A stretch of 32,166 nt of DNA. It comes from an uncultured Christensenellaceae bacterium. Lineage in GTDB: Bacteria; Bacillota; Clostridia; Christensenellales; UBA3700. Every line of letters starts with the position of its first letter. The first letter of the stretch is position 1. The translations under genes and the position numbers were made by a program. The DNA is taken from assembly GCA_910588015.1 (NCBI GenBank), contig CAJUOK010000019.1, positions 1-32,166 on the forward strand. The letters run 5' to 3'. The notes under the pieces are model-generated. The model saw nothing but the letters and a program-made list of their open reading frames with translations, was not told the origin of the DNA and did no database searches. Below are positions 14,929-22,744 of the stretch, one piece after another.

Positions 14929-15900
14929 TTACAACTCGTCTACGCACGCCTTCAAAATTTTGTCTTTTACGTCTTCATAAAAACCGGAAATCGCGCAGCC
15001 CGCGGCATTTTTATGTCCGCCGCCGCCGAACGTAGCGGCAATTCTCGACGCGTCGACTCTATCGCTTGTGCGAATACTGATTTTATAGGAATTGTTTTGC
15101 CTTCTCTGCGTAATAGCTATGGCTATCTCTACGGTATCTATATCCCTAATAAAATTTATAGCGCCTTCGGTATCTTCGGGATTTGTCTCCGTATCCGCAA
15201 AATCTTCTAAAGAAAAATATATCAGTCCGATTTTTCCGTTTTCGAAAAATTTAGCTTTGGAAAATACTCTGGTCCTCAATTTAAACGTGTTGAGCGGTAC
15301 TCTTTTGAGAAAATGTTCGCATATGTCGCTTGCCGAAAAATCATATTCTATCAATTCGGAAGCTATGGCGTGAGTTTGTTTTGACACACTGGAAAAAGTA
15401 AAACCGCCGCTGTCTGTCACCAATCCGGTATACAGCAATTTAGCTACTTTATCGTCGATACATTTTTTCAAAGCGTCGAAAGCTTTGACGACTTTGTAAA
15501 TAATTTCGCAAGTTGCGCTTATTCCCGGTTCGACAATATTTATATTACCGTATTTGCAATTCGACTTGTGATGGTCTATATTTACGCGATACTTTGCTTT
15601 TTGGAAAAGGCGCAGATATTCGCCCATTCTATCCGCTTCGGCGCAGTCGCAAGCGATTGCCATATCGCAATTGTCTATCTTGACTTTATTATAGAATTCA
15701 ATGCCTTCCATAACTTGAAGAGAATCTCTGAAAGCGCTTTCCGCAACGTCGCAGTAAATATAAACTTGGCTCTTTCCAAACAATTTTAAAGCTCTGTAAA
15801 GCGCCAATGTGCTTCCGCAAGTATCTCCGTCGGGATTTTGATGAGATATAATGCAAATGCTGTTGCTTTTTTCAACGGCTTTTATCAACTCTTCATACAT
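14929..15900 (-). CDS. nrnA: DHH/DHHA1 phosphoesterase, oligoribonuclease / pAp-phosphatase (NrnA)
   Basis: Manganese-dependent phosphoesterase that finishes RNA degradation by removing mononucleotides from very short oligoribonucleotides; many homologues also hydrolyse 3'-phosphoadenosine 5'-phosphate or linear c-di-AMP products. 323 residues from ATG 15900. Seen: HQNPDGDTCGSTLAL, DCAEADRMG, the DHH motif in NIDHHKSN, VTDSGGFTFSS and the C-terminal DHHA1 glycine motif GGGHKNAAGC. GGAGG lies 13 bases before this ATG, somewhat far; an in-frame TTG at 15912 overlaps the rbfA stop and is too close to it. It sits between rbfA and truB, as in most Firmicutes. Confidence 0.93.
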   Translation of the reverse strand: MYEELIKAVEKSNSICIISHQNPDGDTCGSTLALYRALKLFGKSQVYIYCDVAESAFRDSLQVMEGIEFYNKVKIDNCDMAIACDCAEADRMGEYLRLFQKAKYRVNIDHHKSNCKYGNINIVEPGISATCEIIYKVVKAFDALKKCIDDKVAKLLYTGLVTDSGGFTFSSVSKQTHAIASELIEYDFSASDICEHFLKRVPLNTFKLRTRVFSKAKFFENGKIGLIYFSLEDFADTETNPEDTEGAINFIRDIDTVEIAIAITQRRQNNSYKISIRTSDRVDASRIAATFGGGGHKNAAGCAISGFYEDVKDKILKACVDEL

Positions 15901-15908
15901 TACGTCAA

Positions 15909-16277
15909 TCAATCCTCCGATTCTATATGAGATTCTTTTTTATGAATATCGTCTATTATCTTGGATATTTTCATACCGTAATCCAACGAAGAATCCAATT
16001 TAAATCTCAAAGACGGCATATTACGCAACTTTATCATATTTTTGAGTTGTGATTTGATATATCCTTCGGCATTTGCAAGACCGTCCAAAACTTCTTTTTC
16101 TTTGCCGTTTGCGCCTAATATGCTGATATAAACTTGCGCCAACGTCAAGTCTCTGTCGACTTGAGCGTCGGTTACGCAAATCATTTTGCCTGCGACTCTG
16201 GGGTCGTTGACGCCCTCGCGCAAGATTATAGCCAATTGTTTTTTGAGCTCCGCGTTGATTCTCTCATATCTGTTCAT
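15909..16277 (-). CDS. rbfA: 30S ribosome-binding factor A
   Basis: KH-fold protein that binds the 30S subunit and helps final maturation of the 5' end of 16S rRNA. Length 122 residues. Seen: RYERINAELKKQLAIILREGVNDPRV, the central VTDAQVDRDLTLAQVYISILG and the C-terminal LRNMPSLRFKLDSSLDYGMKIS, all typical of RbfA. The ATG overlaps the infB TGA (ATGA), the common infB-rbfA arrangement. Confidence 0.96.
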   Translation of the reverse strand: MNRYERINAELKKQLAIILREGVNDPRVAGKMICVTDAQVDRDLTLAQVYISILGANGKEKEVLDGLANAEGYIKSQLKNMIKLRNMPSLRFKLDSSLDYGMKISKIIDDIHKKESHIESED

Positions 16278-18787
16278 TGCTCAATCTGCTCCAAAATATA
16301 GCTTTCAATGGTATCTCCGACTTTAACGTCGTTAAATTTCTCAAGTCCGATACCGCATTCGTATCCGCTGGCAACTTCCTTAACGTCGTCCTTTTCTCTC
16401 TTAAGCGAGGTCAGTACGCCTTCAAAAATAATTATGCCGTCTCTTACAACTCTGACTTTGGAGTTGCGCGCAACTTTGCCTTTTGTGACGTAACTGCCCG
16501 CAATAGTGCCGAACGAAGATATTCTGAACGTGGCGCGCACTTCTGCTTCGCCGAGACTGACTTCCTTGTATATCGGGTCTAGCATACCTTTGAGCGCTCT
16601 CGTCATATCGTTGATTGCGTCGTATATAATGCTGTATCTTCTGATGTCAATCTTACTTCTGTCCGCAAGAGCTTGAGCCTTTGCTTCGGCTTTAACGTTG
16701 AACGCTATGATAATAGCCTTTGCCGTATCCGCAAGCATTATATCCGACTCGCTAATTGCACCGACCGCGCTATGCACGACTGCAAGCTTGACCTTTTTGT
16801 CAGCCATATCGTCGTTGAGCTTGAGAAGCGATTGCTTAACTGCTTCGACAGAACCCTGCACGTCGCCCTTTATGATGAGATTCAAAGACTTGGTTTCTTT
16901 GCCGTCTCCGAAGATATCGTCGATTGTTCTTACTGAACTAAACGCTTGCATCTCGGCTCTTTCCTTATCAGCTCTTTCTTGAGCGACCTTCTTGGCAAGT
17001 TTTTCGTCTTTTACGACGACCATCAAATCGCCTGCGTTAGGCACTTCGGAAAAACCTTGAACCTGTACCGCATAGGACGGAAAAGCTTCTTTTACTCTCT
17101 TGCCAGTATAATCGGTCATATCTCTTATCTTGCCGATAGCCGTACCCGCAACTATATAGTCAGATACTTTGAGTGTTCCGTTCTGTACCAAAATCGTAGC
17201 GACGGGACCTTTTCCTTTATCGAGACTTGCTTCGATAATAGAGCCTGTGGCGGGACATTTTTTATTTGCCTTATATTCGTTGACTTCCGCTACCAAAAGA
17301 ACGCTTTCGAGAAGTTCCTTAACGCCTTGTCCGGTCTTTGCGCTTACGGGAGATACGATAGTGTCGCCGCCCCATTCTTCCGGCAACAGTTCATTGTCGG
17401 ATAGCTGTTGCAATATTCTGTCGTAATTGCCGTTGGTCTTATCTATCTTGTTTACCGCAACAATTATCGCAACGTTGGCAGCCTTGGCGTGATGTATCGC
17501 CTCAATAGTCTGCGGCATTATACCGTCGTCCGCAGCAACGACTATTATTGCAATATCCGTTACGTTTGCGCCTCTTTGTCTCATAGCCGTAAAGGCTTCG
17601 TGTCCCGGCGTGTCCAAGAACGTAATCTTTTCTCCGTTGAGGTCTATCGTATATGCGCCTATGTGCTGCGTAATACCGCCGGCTTCGCCTCCTGCGACGT
17701 TTGCCTTGCGTATATAGTCAAGCAACGACGTCTTACCGTGGTCGACGTGTCCCATTATAGTAACGATAGGAGGTCTCTTGACGAGTTTTGCGTTGTCAAC
17801 TTGAGTATCGATAATATCCTTGAGCTTATCTTCGGCGCTTTTGTCGACTTTAAGCTCCAACGTGATATCGTAATCGATTGCTATCAACTCGGCTTCTTCA
17901 AAGCTAATCATATCGTTGATAGTGGCAAATTTGCCCATATCGAAAAGCTTTTTTACTATTTCCGTAGCCGATTTACCTATTTTTTCGCTAAATACTTTTA
18001 TAGGCACGCGCTCGCTGTTGAGCACTGCGTGGTCTATCTTAATATATTGAGGCGTATTCAAATCTTTTTTAGATTTCTTTACCTTGACGTACTTTGCAGT
18101 GTCGGCGTCGTCTTCGAGCGAAGAATCGTAGGCGTAACCTCTCTTGAGCAAATCTCTCTTGGTCATACCTTTCTTTTCGTCTTTGTTAAAAGTTGTCTTG
18201 ACGTCTTTTTTCTTCTTGTTGTCGTTTTTAGCGTTTACAGGCGCGGGCGCAACAACTTCGACTCTGCCTTTAGGCGCAAACGGTCTAGGTCCGCCCTGTC
18301 CGTTGTTTTGTCTCGGTTGAAAGTTTCCTTGTTTATTCCTATCGAATTGAGGACGGTTGTTGTCTCTGTTGTTACGTCTGACCATATCGGGATTGATATA
18401 AGTCTGCGTTTTTTGTCCGTCTCTTTGCGGAGTCTGCGCGGAGCGTCTTTGTTCCGTTTTGGCAGTTTCGACGTCAGACGAAGGTTTTACTTCGCCCTTC
18501 TGAGCGTCAGCCGTATTTTCTTGCGCAACAACTTGTTCCTGAGCTTGTTCTTGAGTATCTTGCTCAACGAACTCGTCTACTTCCGTTTCTGCCGATTCGG
18601 CTTGTTGTTGTTCGTAAATAGCCTGTAATTTTTCTTGCTTAATAGCGCTTACCTTATCGGCAAGCTCTTTTATCTTGCTTTTTGACTGAGCAATATTTGC
18701 AAGAAAAGGCTTAGCCACGTTTTTTATAAACGCATCTATCTCCTTCAAACTTTTGAATTGTTCGTTTTTATTTTCGTTGTTGTTCAC
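16274..18787 (-). CDS. infB: Translation initiation factor IF-2
   Basis: GTPase that places initiator tRNA on the 30S subunit and promotes subunit joining. Length 837 residues. Seen: an N-terminal region with a helical start, then a Gln/Glu- and Asn/Arg/Gly-rich low-complexity linker (about 57-200); the IF2 N-domain (about 255-312, VPIKVFSEKIGKSATEIVKK); the G domain with G1 GHVDHGKT at 346-353, G3 DTPGH at 392-396, G4 NKID at 446-449 and G5 SAK at 482-484; then domains II-IV with IKGDVQGSVEAV and the end GYECGIGLEKFNDVKVGD. The start codon is GTG, with GGAGGTG six bases upstream. Confidence 0.97.
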   Translation of the reverse strand: MNNNENKNEQFKSLKEIDAFIKNVAKPFLANIAQSKSKIKELADKVSAIKQEKLQAIYEQQQAESAETEVDEFVEQDTQEQAQEQVVAQENTADAQKGEVKPSSDVETAKTEQRRSAQTPQRDGQKTQTYINPDMVRRNNRDNNRPQFDRNKQGNFQPRQNNGQGGPRPFAPKGRVEVVAPAPVNAKNDNKKKKDVKTTFNKDEKKGMTKRDLLKRGYAYDSSLEDDADTAKYVKVKKSKKDLNTPQYIKIDHAVLNSERVPIKVFSEKIGKSATEIVKKLFDMGKFATINDMISFEEAELIAIDYDITLELKVDKSAEDKLKDIIDTQVDNAKLVKRPPIVTIMGHVDHGKTSLLDYIRKANVAGGEAGGITQHIGAYTIDLNGEKITFLDTPGHEAFTAMRQRGANVTDIAIIVVAADDGIMPQTIEAIHHAKAANVAIIVAVNKIDKTNGNYDRILQQLSDNELLPEEWGGDTIVSPVSAKTGQGVKELLESVLLVAEVNEYKANKKCPATGSIIEASLDKGKGPVATILVQNGTLKVSDYIVAGTAIGKIRDMTDYTGKRVKEAFPSYAVQVQGFSEVPNAGDLMVVVKDEKLAKKVAQERADKERAEMQAFSSVRTIDDIFGDGKETKSLNLIIKGDVQGSVEAVKQSLLKLNDDMADKKVKLAVVHSAVGAISESDIMLADTAKAIIIAFNVKAEAKAQALADRSKIDIRRYSIIYDAINDMTRALKGMLDPIYKEVSLGEAEVRATFRISSFGTIAGSYVTKGKVARNSKVRVVRDGIIIFEGVLTSLKREKDDVKEVASGYECGIGLEKFNDVKVGDTIESYILEQIEQ

Positions 18788-18828
18788 AAAAACACCTCCG
18801 TCGTTGATTTCACTAAAGCCTTTTGGCT

Positions 18829-19152
18829 CTAGTTTTGCGACTCATCGCAAAATTTTAAAATTGCATTTGCCAACGATTCGTCCATTATAGACAGCACTTT
18901 AACGTTGTTTCTTTTTAGCAAACGATTAAGATAATCAGCGGGCATTTTTAGCGACTTTGCATTCTTTCTCAAACAGTATAACTCAACTTTTTTTAAACTG
19001 TTTGTCCCCAGTCCGCCGTCAAAAAGTATCAATTGCGGCGCGCGCTTGCTTCTTTCCAAACTGTCCACGCCCCACAGCACTTTTCCCGCGCGTACTGCGA
19101 AATTGATATAACAGTCAATCTTGCCTATTTCCGTACTGCACTTTAATTGCAT
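18829..19152 (-). CDS. ylxQ: L7Ae-family ribosomal-like protein YlxQ
   Basis: Small L7Ae/L30e-fold RNA-binding protein of the nusA-infB operon; kink-turn RNA is the usual ligand of the fold, but the bacterial role of YlxQ is poorly defined. Length 107 residues. Seen: the family start KIDCYINFAVRAGKVLWG, a strand with LILFDGGLGTNSLKKVE, then YCLRKNAKSLKMPADY and the C-terminal LSIMDESLANAILKF. The typical glycine-rich RNA contact is present as AGKVLWGVD. The ATG at 19152 lies inside ylxR with GGAGGT upstream, giving a 38-base overlap in a different frame. Confidence 0.85.
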   Translation of the reverse strand: MQLKCSTEIGKIDCYINFAVRAGKVLWGVDSLERSKRAPQLILFDGGLGTNSLKKVELYCLRKNAKSLKMPADYLNRLLKRNNVKVLSIMDESLANAILKFCDESQN

Positions 19153-19381
19153 CGTATACCTCCGAACTTATCTCCATTTGAAAATTTCGGTTAAGGAGTC
19201 TGTTTTTTATACATTTTTCGATGCATTGGGCGCTGTCGCATATGTATGCGCCTCTGCCTGCCTTTTTTCCGGTAAAGTCCAAAGAAATATTGCCTTCTTT
19301 ATCTTTTACTATTCGCAACATCTGTTTTTTTTCCAATGCGCTCCTACAGGCTATGCACATTCTCACCGGCTGCTTTTTCAT
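19115..19381 (-). CDS. ylxR: YlxR family RNA-binding protein (RnpM, RNase P modulator family)
   Basis: Small DUF448 protein encoded between nusA and ylxQ/infB in most Firmicutes; the B. subtilis protein has been reported to bind and modulate RNase P RNA. 88 residues. Seen: the signature PVRMCIACRSALEKKQMLRIVK, then GNISLDFTGKKAGRGAYICDS and CIEKCIKNRLLNR. The cysteines Cys-Ile-Ala-Cys and the later Cys are conserved in the family. The ATG is one base beyond the nusA TAA, with no separate Shine-Dalgarno visible, which implies coupling to nusA. The 3' end overlaps ylxQ. Confidence 0.92.
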   Translation of the reverse strand: MKKQPVRMCIACRSALEKKQMLRIVKDKEGNISLDFTGKKAGRGAYICDSAQCIEKCIKNRLLNRNFQMEISSEVYDAIKVQYGNRQD

Positions 19382-19382
19382 T

Positions 19383-20456
19383 TTATTCGCCAATGTTGTT
19401 GATATCGTTGCCGGTCAATGAAGAATACGGTTTGACGTCAATCTTCCATTCGGTAAGCTTTGCCGCAAGTCTTACGTTTTGACCGGATTTACCTATAGCC
19501 AACGAAAGCTTGTCGTCCTCGACGATAGCCTTTGCGCTCTTTTCTTCGGGATTGAGCATTACGGCGATAACTTTTGCGGGAGAAAGTGCTCTCGAAATAT
19601 ATTCGCCCATATCTTGGCTATAACCTATAACATCTATCTTTTCGCCGTTGAGTTCTTGCACAACGCTGTTTATACGCATACCTTTTTGACCGATACAGCT
19701 TCCGACTGCGTCGATAGCTGAATCTTCGGCATATACTGCAAGTTTGGTACGGTAACCTGCCTCTCTGACAATTCTCTTGATATTGACGAGATTGGCTTTG
19801 ATTTCAGGCACTTCCATTTCGAAAAGCTTTTTGACAAAGCCGTTGCAAGCTCTCGAAACCATAACTTGAGTCGCGCCTCTTTGATTGGTACGCACATTCT
19901 TAACGTAGACGTTGATAACGTCGTTGACGTTGTATCTTTCGCCTTTTATCTGTTCGGACGGCAACATAACGCCTTCGAGTTGCGTACCCGCCATTTCGAG
20001 ATAAACGGTATCGTTTTCTACTCTTCTAATGATACCTTTGACGATTTCGCCTTCTTTGTTGTTCATCTCGTCTTTTATGAGTTCTTTTTGTATTTCGTTG
20101 TTGCGTTGGATAATAACTTGCTTTGCAGTTTGCGCCGCAATTCTTGAGAACAACTTAGGAGAAACTTCTTCTTTTACGATATCGCCTACTTTATAGCTAT
20201 TTTTTATAGCCTTTGCGTCTTGAAGCGAAATTTGCTTTTCCTCGTCTTCAACCTCTTCCACAACCGTCTGATATGCGTAAATCTTAATCTCGAATCTTTG
20301 CGGATTGAGAGCAACCATAACCGACTTTGCTTTGCCGTTCTCTTTCTTATATGCAACCGCAAGTCCGGTCTCCAAAGCCTCGATAAACTGCTGTTGCTCG
20401 ATTTTCTTTTCCTTTTCGAGCGCGTCAAGCGCTGCAAAGAAATCCTTGTTAATCAT
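19383..20456 (-). CDS. nusA: Transcription termination/antitermination factor NusA
   Basis: RNA polymerase-associated factor that enhances pausing and intrinsic termination and takes part in antitermination of rRNA operons. Length 357 residues, the short Firmicute type without C-terminal acidic repeats. Seen: the N-terminal polymerase-binding domain (FFAALDALEKEK, ETGLAVAYKK), an S1 domain (about residues 133-200; KGIIRRVENDTVYLEM), then KH1 and KH2 with VREAGYRTKLAVYAED, GSCIGQKGMRINSVVQEL and AIGKSGQNVRLAAKLTEWKI. A strong AGGAGG overlaps the rimP stop. Together with nusB this window encodes two of the rRNA antitermination factors. Confidence 0.97.
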   Translation of the reverse strand: MINKDFFAALDALEKEKKIEQQQFIEALETGLAVAYKKENGKAKSVMVALNPQRFEIKIYAYQTVVEEVEDEEKQISLQDAKAIKNSYKVGDIVKEEVSPKLFSRIAAQTAKQVIIQRNNEIQKELIKDEMNNKEGEIVKGIIRRVENDTVYLEMAGTQLEGVMLPSEQIKGERYNVNDVINVYVKNVRTNQRGATQVMVSRACNGFVKKLFEMEVPEIKANLVNIKRIVREAGYRTKLAVYAEDSAIDAVGSCIGQKGMRINSVVQELNGEKIDVIGYSQDMGEYISRALSPAKVIAVMLNPEEKSAKAIVEDDKLSLAIGKSGQNVRLAAKLTEWKIDVKPYSSLTGNDINNIGE

Positions 20457-20465
20457 TTTGTCCTC

Positions 20466-20939
20466 CTAGAAGTGTATAGCTTCTCTTATTAAAGCTATAT
20501 CTTTTATATTAAGTTTTAGTTTTTTTGTTTTATATTCCAACTCTACTTGCGACAAACTTTCGTCGTATCCAACAAGTATCGCGTTGAATTTTTTTAATTT
20601 TCCCAGTTCTGCCAAAGGCTTGTATAGAGAGACTTCCATTTCAAGCCCCGTTTTTTTCTCAAAATCGCGGGCTATTTTCAACGGTCTGTCTATTCCGGGT
20701 GAAGAAACGTTCAAATTATAAGGCGCTCCTTCCGTCGGGTCCAAATCGTCAAGCGCAGAGTCTATTGCGTTGTGTATCGTCTCGCAATCGTTGAGGTCGA
20801 CACCTCCGTCTTTATCGATATACACTATCAACGTGTCTTGACCGTAAAGCTTTTTGTATTCGACGTCGACGAGTTCCATACCGTTGGCAACGATTATAGG
20901 TTCCACCGTTTCTCTCACCGAATCCGTAATTTTCGACAT
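20466..20939 (-). CDS. rimP: Ribosome maturation factor RimP
   Basis: Assists assembly of the 30S subunit. 157 residues from the chosen start. Seen: VRETVEPIIVANGMELVDVEY, LIVYIDKDGGVDLNDCETI, the family core LDPTEGAPYNLNVSSPGIDR followed by PLKIARDFEKKTG, and the SH3-like C-terminal domain. ATG 20939 is preceded by GGGAG at a normal distance; an upstream in-frame start at 20993 would read through the leader hairpin and has no family support. First gene of the rimP-nusA-infB operon, with promoter at 21011-21039 and a hairpin in its leader. Confidence 0.95.
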   Translation of the reverse strand: MSKITDSVRETVEPIIVANGMELVDVEYKKLYGQDTLIVYIDKDGGVDLNDCETIHNAIDSALDDLDPTEGAPYNLNVSSPGIDRPLKIARDFEKKTGLEMEVSLYKPLAELGKLKKFNAILVGYDESLSQVELEYKTKKLKLNIKDIALIREAIHF

Positions 20940-20962
20940 ACCGCAACTCCCTGTTATAATTT

Positions 20963-20987
20963 GAGCGACTGCGTAAAACAGTCGCTC
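20963..20987 (-). promoter_or_regulatory. rimP leader hairpin, possible attenuator
   Basis: In the minus-strand RNA, a perfect 9-base-pair stem (GAGCGACTG / CAGTCGCTC) with a 7-base loop lies between the predicted transcription start near 21004 and the rimP ribosome binding site. It is followed by AAAUUAUAAC, a weak U-tract. The position fits regulation of the rimP-nusA operon by inefficient termination. Confidence 0.6.
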
Positions 20988-21010
20988 TAGCACTTAACTA
21001 TTGCAATAAT

Positions 21011-21039
21011 AATATATCATATTTATTTGCCGCGCGCAA
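21011..21039 (-). promoter_or_regulatory. Sigma-A-type promoter of the rimP-nusA-infB operon
   Basis: Minus strand: TTGCGC at 21039-21034, a 17-base spacer, TATATT at 21016-21011, with TG one base before the -10 box. It lies in the gap between the PolC-like gene and rimP. The -35 box matches the consensus at only three positions; the -10 box and spacing are good. Confidence 0.65.
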
Positions 21040-21128
21040 CTGTTTTATACTATTTATTTAATAATAATTATAATATATAGCAAAAATCAGATATTACAGA
21101 CCTATCAAACCTTGCGAAGCGCGACGCC

Positions 21129-22718
21129 CTATTGCGCTCTGAACTTGTCGTCCATAAGCTTTACAAAGACCTTTGCCGTAGCTTCTGCGTCTTCATACGC
21201 CCTGTGCGCATTTTGATTGATTATGCCGTAATGATTGCACAGAGACTCCAACGAATGACGTCTTAACGACGGCAAAACGTTTCTGGCTTCCGTAAGAGAA
21301 TCTACCATAACGTTGTTGAGAGGATATCCAAAACTGTCGGCAAGCCTTCTGATTATTTTGAAATCAAAACCGTTTCCGTTGTGCGCAACAAGTATATAGC
21401 CTTTGCAATATTGCGCAAAAAAGCCAAATATATCTTCTATGTAAGGAGAATTTTTTACGTCTTCGTCATATATATGATTGACTTCGCTCGCTTGGTCGGG
21501 AATATGTCTTTTTGGGTCTACCAAAGTATTGTAGTACTCCACTATTTTTCCGCCTTCCATTTTGACTGCGCCTATTTCTATTACGTCGTCGCTCTCGGTG
21601 CTGAGTCCCGTCGTCTCCAAATCGAACACGACGAATTTGTTGTTCATAATATAATCGCAGTGTCCGAGCATATCCAACAAAGTTTCGTTCATATCAACGT
21701 CATAAACTTTGGGAGTTTGGAAAATTTTGATTTTATTGGCATTCTTTATGTCTTCTCTTCTCTTTGCCAAACCTTCGTAGTTTATTTTACATAGAGCTAA
21801 TTTTGTTATTAGCAATTCGTTTTTGCCGGAAAAATCGCTTAATCTGTAATTTCCTAAAATTACCGCGTCGTCTCCGTCTTTGAGTAAATCCATACAAGTA
21901 GAGCTTTCGGTTTCGCCTTTTTTAGGCTTACGGACTTTTGCAAAATACAGACAGTCCATACTTCCCGTCGTGTCGGAAATGACGAATTTAAACAATACTT
22001 TTTTGATTTTTCTATCGGGAGAATTCTTATCGATTATATTAATTCGTTTGAGTTCGCTCACCGTTCCGCAAACGCAAATGCCTTCCATTTCTTTTTTATA
22101 TTTCTCTATATACCTAGGTTTGCGCGTGATATCTTTGCCGACAACGTAATGATAGTTGCCGACTATATCGATTTCTCCGCTATCGACATATTTTACGTTA
22201 TCTCTAAGTTCCAAGAGCTTTTCGGCGTCGATTCGCTTATTTACCTTTATATTAACGCTGACTTTTTCAACGCAGTTTTGATTGAAGATATGTTTTGCCA
22301 GTTTTTCTTTAAAACCGCTGTTTTCGCAAAAATGTTCCGCCGTGCTGAACACGTAGACATCTATTGCGATTTTGTTGCCGTCGTCAATCCTTACGTCGGT
22401 CAATGAAGCGTCCATCTGCGACAAAACCGTTTGGTATTTAAGCGAAATAAAATTAAAAACTTGTTTGGAAATGGCTTCTTTGTTGATAATATTCTTTACA
22501 AATGCAATTTTTAAGGCAAAAGACTGCGGAACCTGACTTCTGCAAAACTCTTCGATGATTTGTTTATCTTTTTCGGAAAATTGTTCTTCCGATATATTTT
22601 GAGGCAGAAGACATACTACGGACAAAGAATTTGCTCCGACATCCAAATTAAGTTTGGATATCCTCAAAAAATCGTATTTATTATCGGTAGCTTGATTGAG
22701 TTTGTCTATAAATTGCAT
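21129..22718 (-). CDS. PolC-like protein lacking PHP and polymerase domains: N-terminal region, OB fold and DEDDh 3'-5' exonuclease
   Basis: A 529-residue protein in the usual polC position (before rimP-nusA, after ispG). Domains in order: an N-terminal region (about 1-205) resembling the PolC N-terminal domains; an OB fold (about 213-312, ICVCGTVSELKRINI ... FKFVISDTTGSMDCLYF); a 50-residue linker; and an epsilon-like exonuclease (361-525). All exonuclease residues are present: Asp366 and Glu368 in FDLETTGLS, Asp452 after AHNGNGF, and His505 with Asp510 in HRAYEDAEA. In full-length PolC (about 1,440 residues) the exonuclease sits inside a PHP domain and is followed by the polymerase; here no HLH-type PHP segment precedes it and the gene stops straight after. 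I infer an active exonuclease derived from or related to PolC, with proofreading, repair or RNA-primer roles possible. A GGAAG site precedes the ATG. Confidence 0.88.
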   Translation of the reverse strand: MQFIDKLNQATDNKYDFLRISKLNLDVGANSLSVVCLLPQNISEEQFSEKDKQIIEEFCRSQVPQSFALKIAFVKNIINKEAISKQVFNFISLKYQTVLSQMDASLTDVRIDDGNKIAIDVYVFSTAEHFCENSGFKEKLAKHIFNQNCVEKVSVNIKVNKRIDAEKLLELRDNVKYVDSGEIDIVGNYHYVVGKDITRKPRYIEKYKKEMEGICVCGTVSELKRINIIDKNSPDRKIKKVLFKFVISDTTGSMDCLYFAKVRKPKKGETESSTCMDLLKDGDDAVILGNYRLSDFSGKNELLITKLALCKINYEGLAKRREDIKNANKIKIFQTPKVYDVDMNETLLDMLGHCDYIMNNKFVVFDLETTGLSTESDDVIEIGAVKMEGGKIVEYYNTLVDPKRHIPDQASEVNHIYDEDVKNSPYIEDIFGFFAQYCKGYILVAHNGNGFDFKIIRRLADSFGYPLNNVMVDSLTEARNVLPSLRRHSLESLCNHYGIINQNAHRAYEDAEATAKVFVKLMDDKFRAQ

Positions 22719-22744
22719 ATTGTCTTCCGTATGATTTAATTATA

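Noticed and set aside
17408..18628. 406-codon open frame on the plus strand
   Set aside because: It lies entirely antisense to infB, whose GTPase motifs are unmistakable; the translation is Arg/Phe/Val-rich with no recognisable domain and no neighbouring plus-strand genes exist.
18790..18828. Small hairpin between ylxQ and infB (AGCC/GGCT)
   Set aside because: Only four base pairs and no U-tract; the operon is expected to continue through it.
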